NCBI RefSeq assembly: GCF_004364775.1
Contig: NZ_SOAL01000026.1
Span: 1 to 64,000, forward strand
Source: Comamonas sp. JUb58
GTDB lineage: Bacteria; Pseudomonadota; Gammaproteobacteria; Burkholderiales; Burkholderiaceae_C
DNA length: 64,000 nucleotides
Direction of reading: 5' to 3'
Part shown: one piece after another, positions 63,943 through 64,000 of the stretch
Layout: each line of letters begins with the position of its first letter
Position numbering within the stretch: position 1 is the first letter of the stretch
Notes under the pieces: model-generated
What the model was told of the DNA's origin: nothing
Seen by the model: the letters and a program-made list of their open reading frames with translations, nothing else
Database searches by the model: none
Made by a program: the position numbers and the translations under genes

Positions 63943-64000
63943 ATGAAACCCTACCTGCTGTCGGCTGCTGCCGGATTGCTCATTGGTGTCATTTATGCAC
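63943..64000 (+). CDS. XapX-family protein, N-terminal fragment (cut by window edge)
   Basis: The last 58 bases encode MKPYLLSAAAGLLIGVIYA, in frame to the edge. This matches the start of XapX-domain (DUF1427) proteins, small two-helix membrane proteins of about 60 to 100 residues with unknown function. Only 19 residues are visible, so the call is provisional. Confidence 0.6.
   Translation, partial: MKPYLLSAAAGLLIGVIYA

Overview
The window is chromosomal DNA of a high-GC betaproteobacterium, most likely a Comamonas-like member of the Comamonadaceae (Burkholderiales). The evidence is gene content and order: hemA-prfA-prmC-grxD, fmdB-DUF502-aspS, prs-tRNA-Gln-ispE-lolB, a Bug-type periplasmic binding protein, and a DUF3683-type FAD/Fe-S dehydrogenase. 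It is almost entirely core or metabolic chromosome. The only mobile DNA seen is the right end of an IS3-family element cut by the left edge (1-93). There is no prophage, CRISPR array or toxin-antitoxin pair that I can recognise.

Layout. 1-6.0 kb (minus strand): hemA, prfA, a secreted PEP-synthase/glucan-dikinase-like protein, prmC and grxD. 6.1-9.0 kb (plus): a small hydrophobic protein, a large polytopic membrane protein and a Bug/TctC receptor. 9.0-14.2 kb (minus): a glycerol-3-phosphate import and hydrolysis operon ugpB-A-E-C-Q with attenuator-like hairpins after ugpB and ugpC. 14.6-19.6 kb (plus): a 1303-aa FAD/Fe-S dehydrogenase, a HIT protein and a DUF971 protein. 19.7-24.2 kb (plus): ubiquinone genes ubiE, a Tim44-like protein, an SCP2/UbiJ-like protein and ubiB. 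A striking 263-bp element of nested inverted repeats (21638-21900) sits in the middle of this group. 24.2-35.6 kb: a Na+/solute symporter, fmdB, DUF502, aspS, a lipoprotein, nudB, an EEP phosphohydrolase, folE, an EamA transporter, a DUF429 protein, a LysE exporter, and a divergent tautomerase/LysR pair.

35.6-43.9 kb (minus): a peptide/nickel-type ABC importer (two permeases, two ATPases, binding protein) followed by an amidase and a TPR protein. 44-52 kb: a ferredoxin, pth, rplY, prs, tRNA-Gln(UUG), ispE, lolB and a TPR protein on one side, and the oxidised-guanine repair pair mutM/mutY on the other. 52-55.8 kb: an isochorismatase-like hydrolase, a porin, an atypical LuxR-type regulator and an exported alpha/beta hydrolase. 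55.9-63.6 kb (minus): a signalling cassette made of a FixJ-type regulator, a single-domain receiver, a 1696-aa (pseudo)kinase-ATPase-GAF-histidine kinase and a REC-PAS-histidine kinase; the last three overlap translationally. The window ends in the start of a XapX-family protein.

The items most worth a second look are the clover-like inverted-repeat element in the ubi region, the exported dikinase-like protein in the release-factor operon, the degenerate kinase domain at the head of the giant histidine kinase, and the low-GC 3' half of ispE beside tRNA-Gln. All family assignments come from reading motifs by eye; no database search was run.
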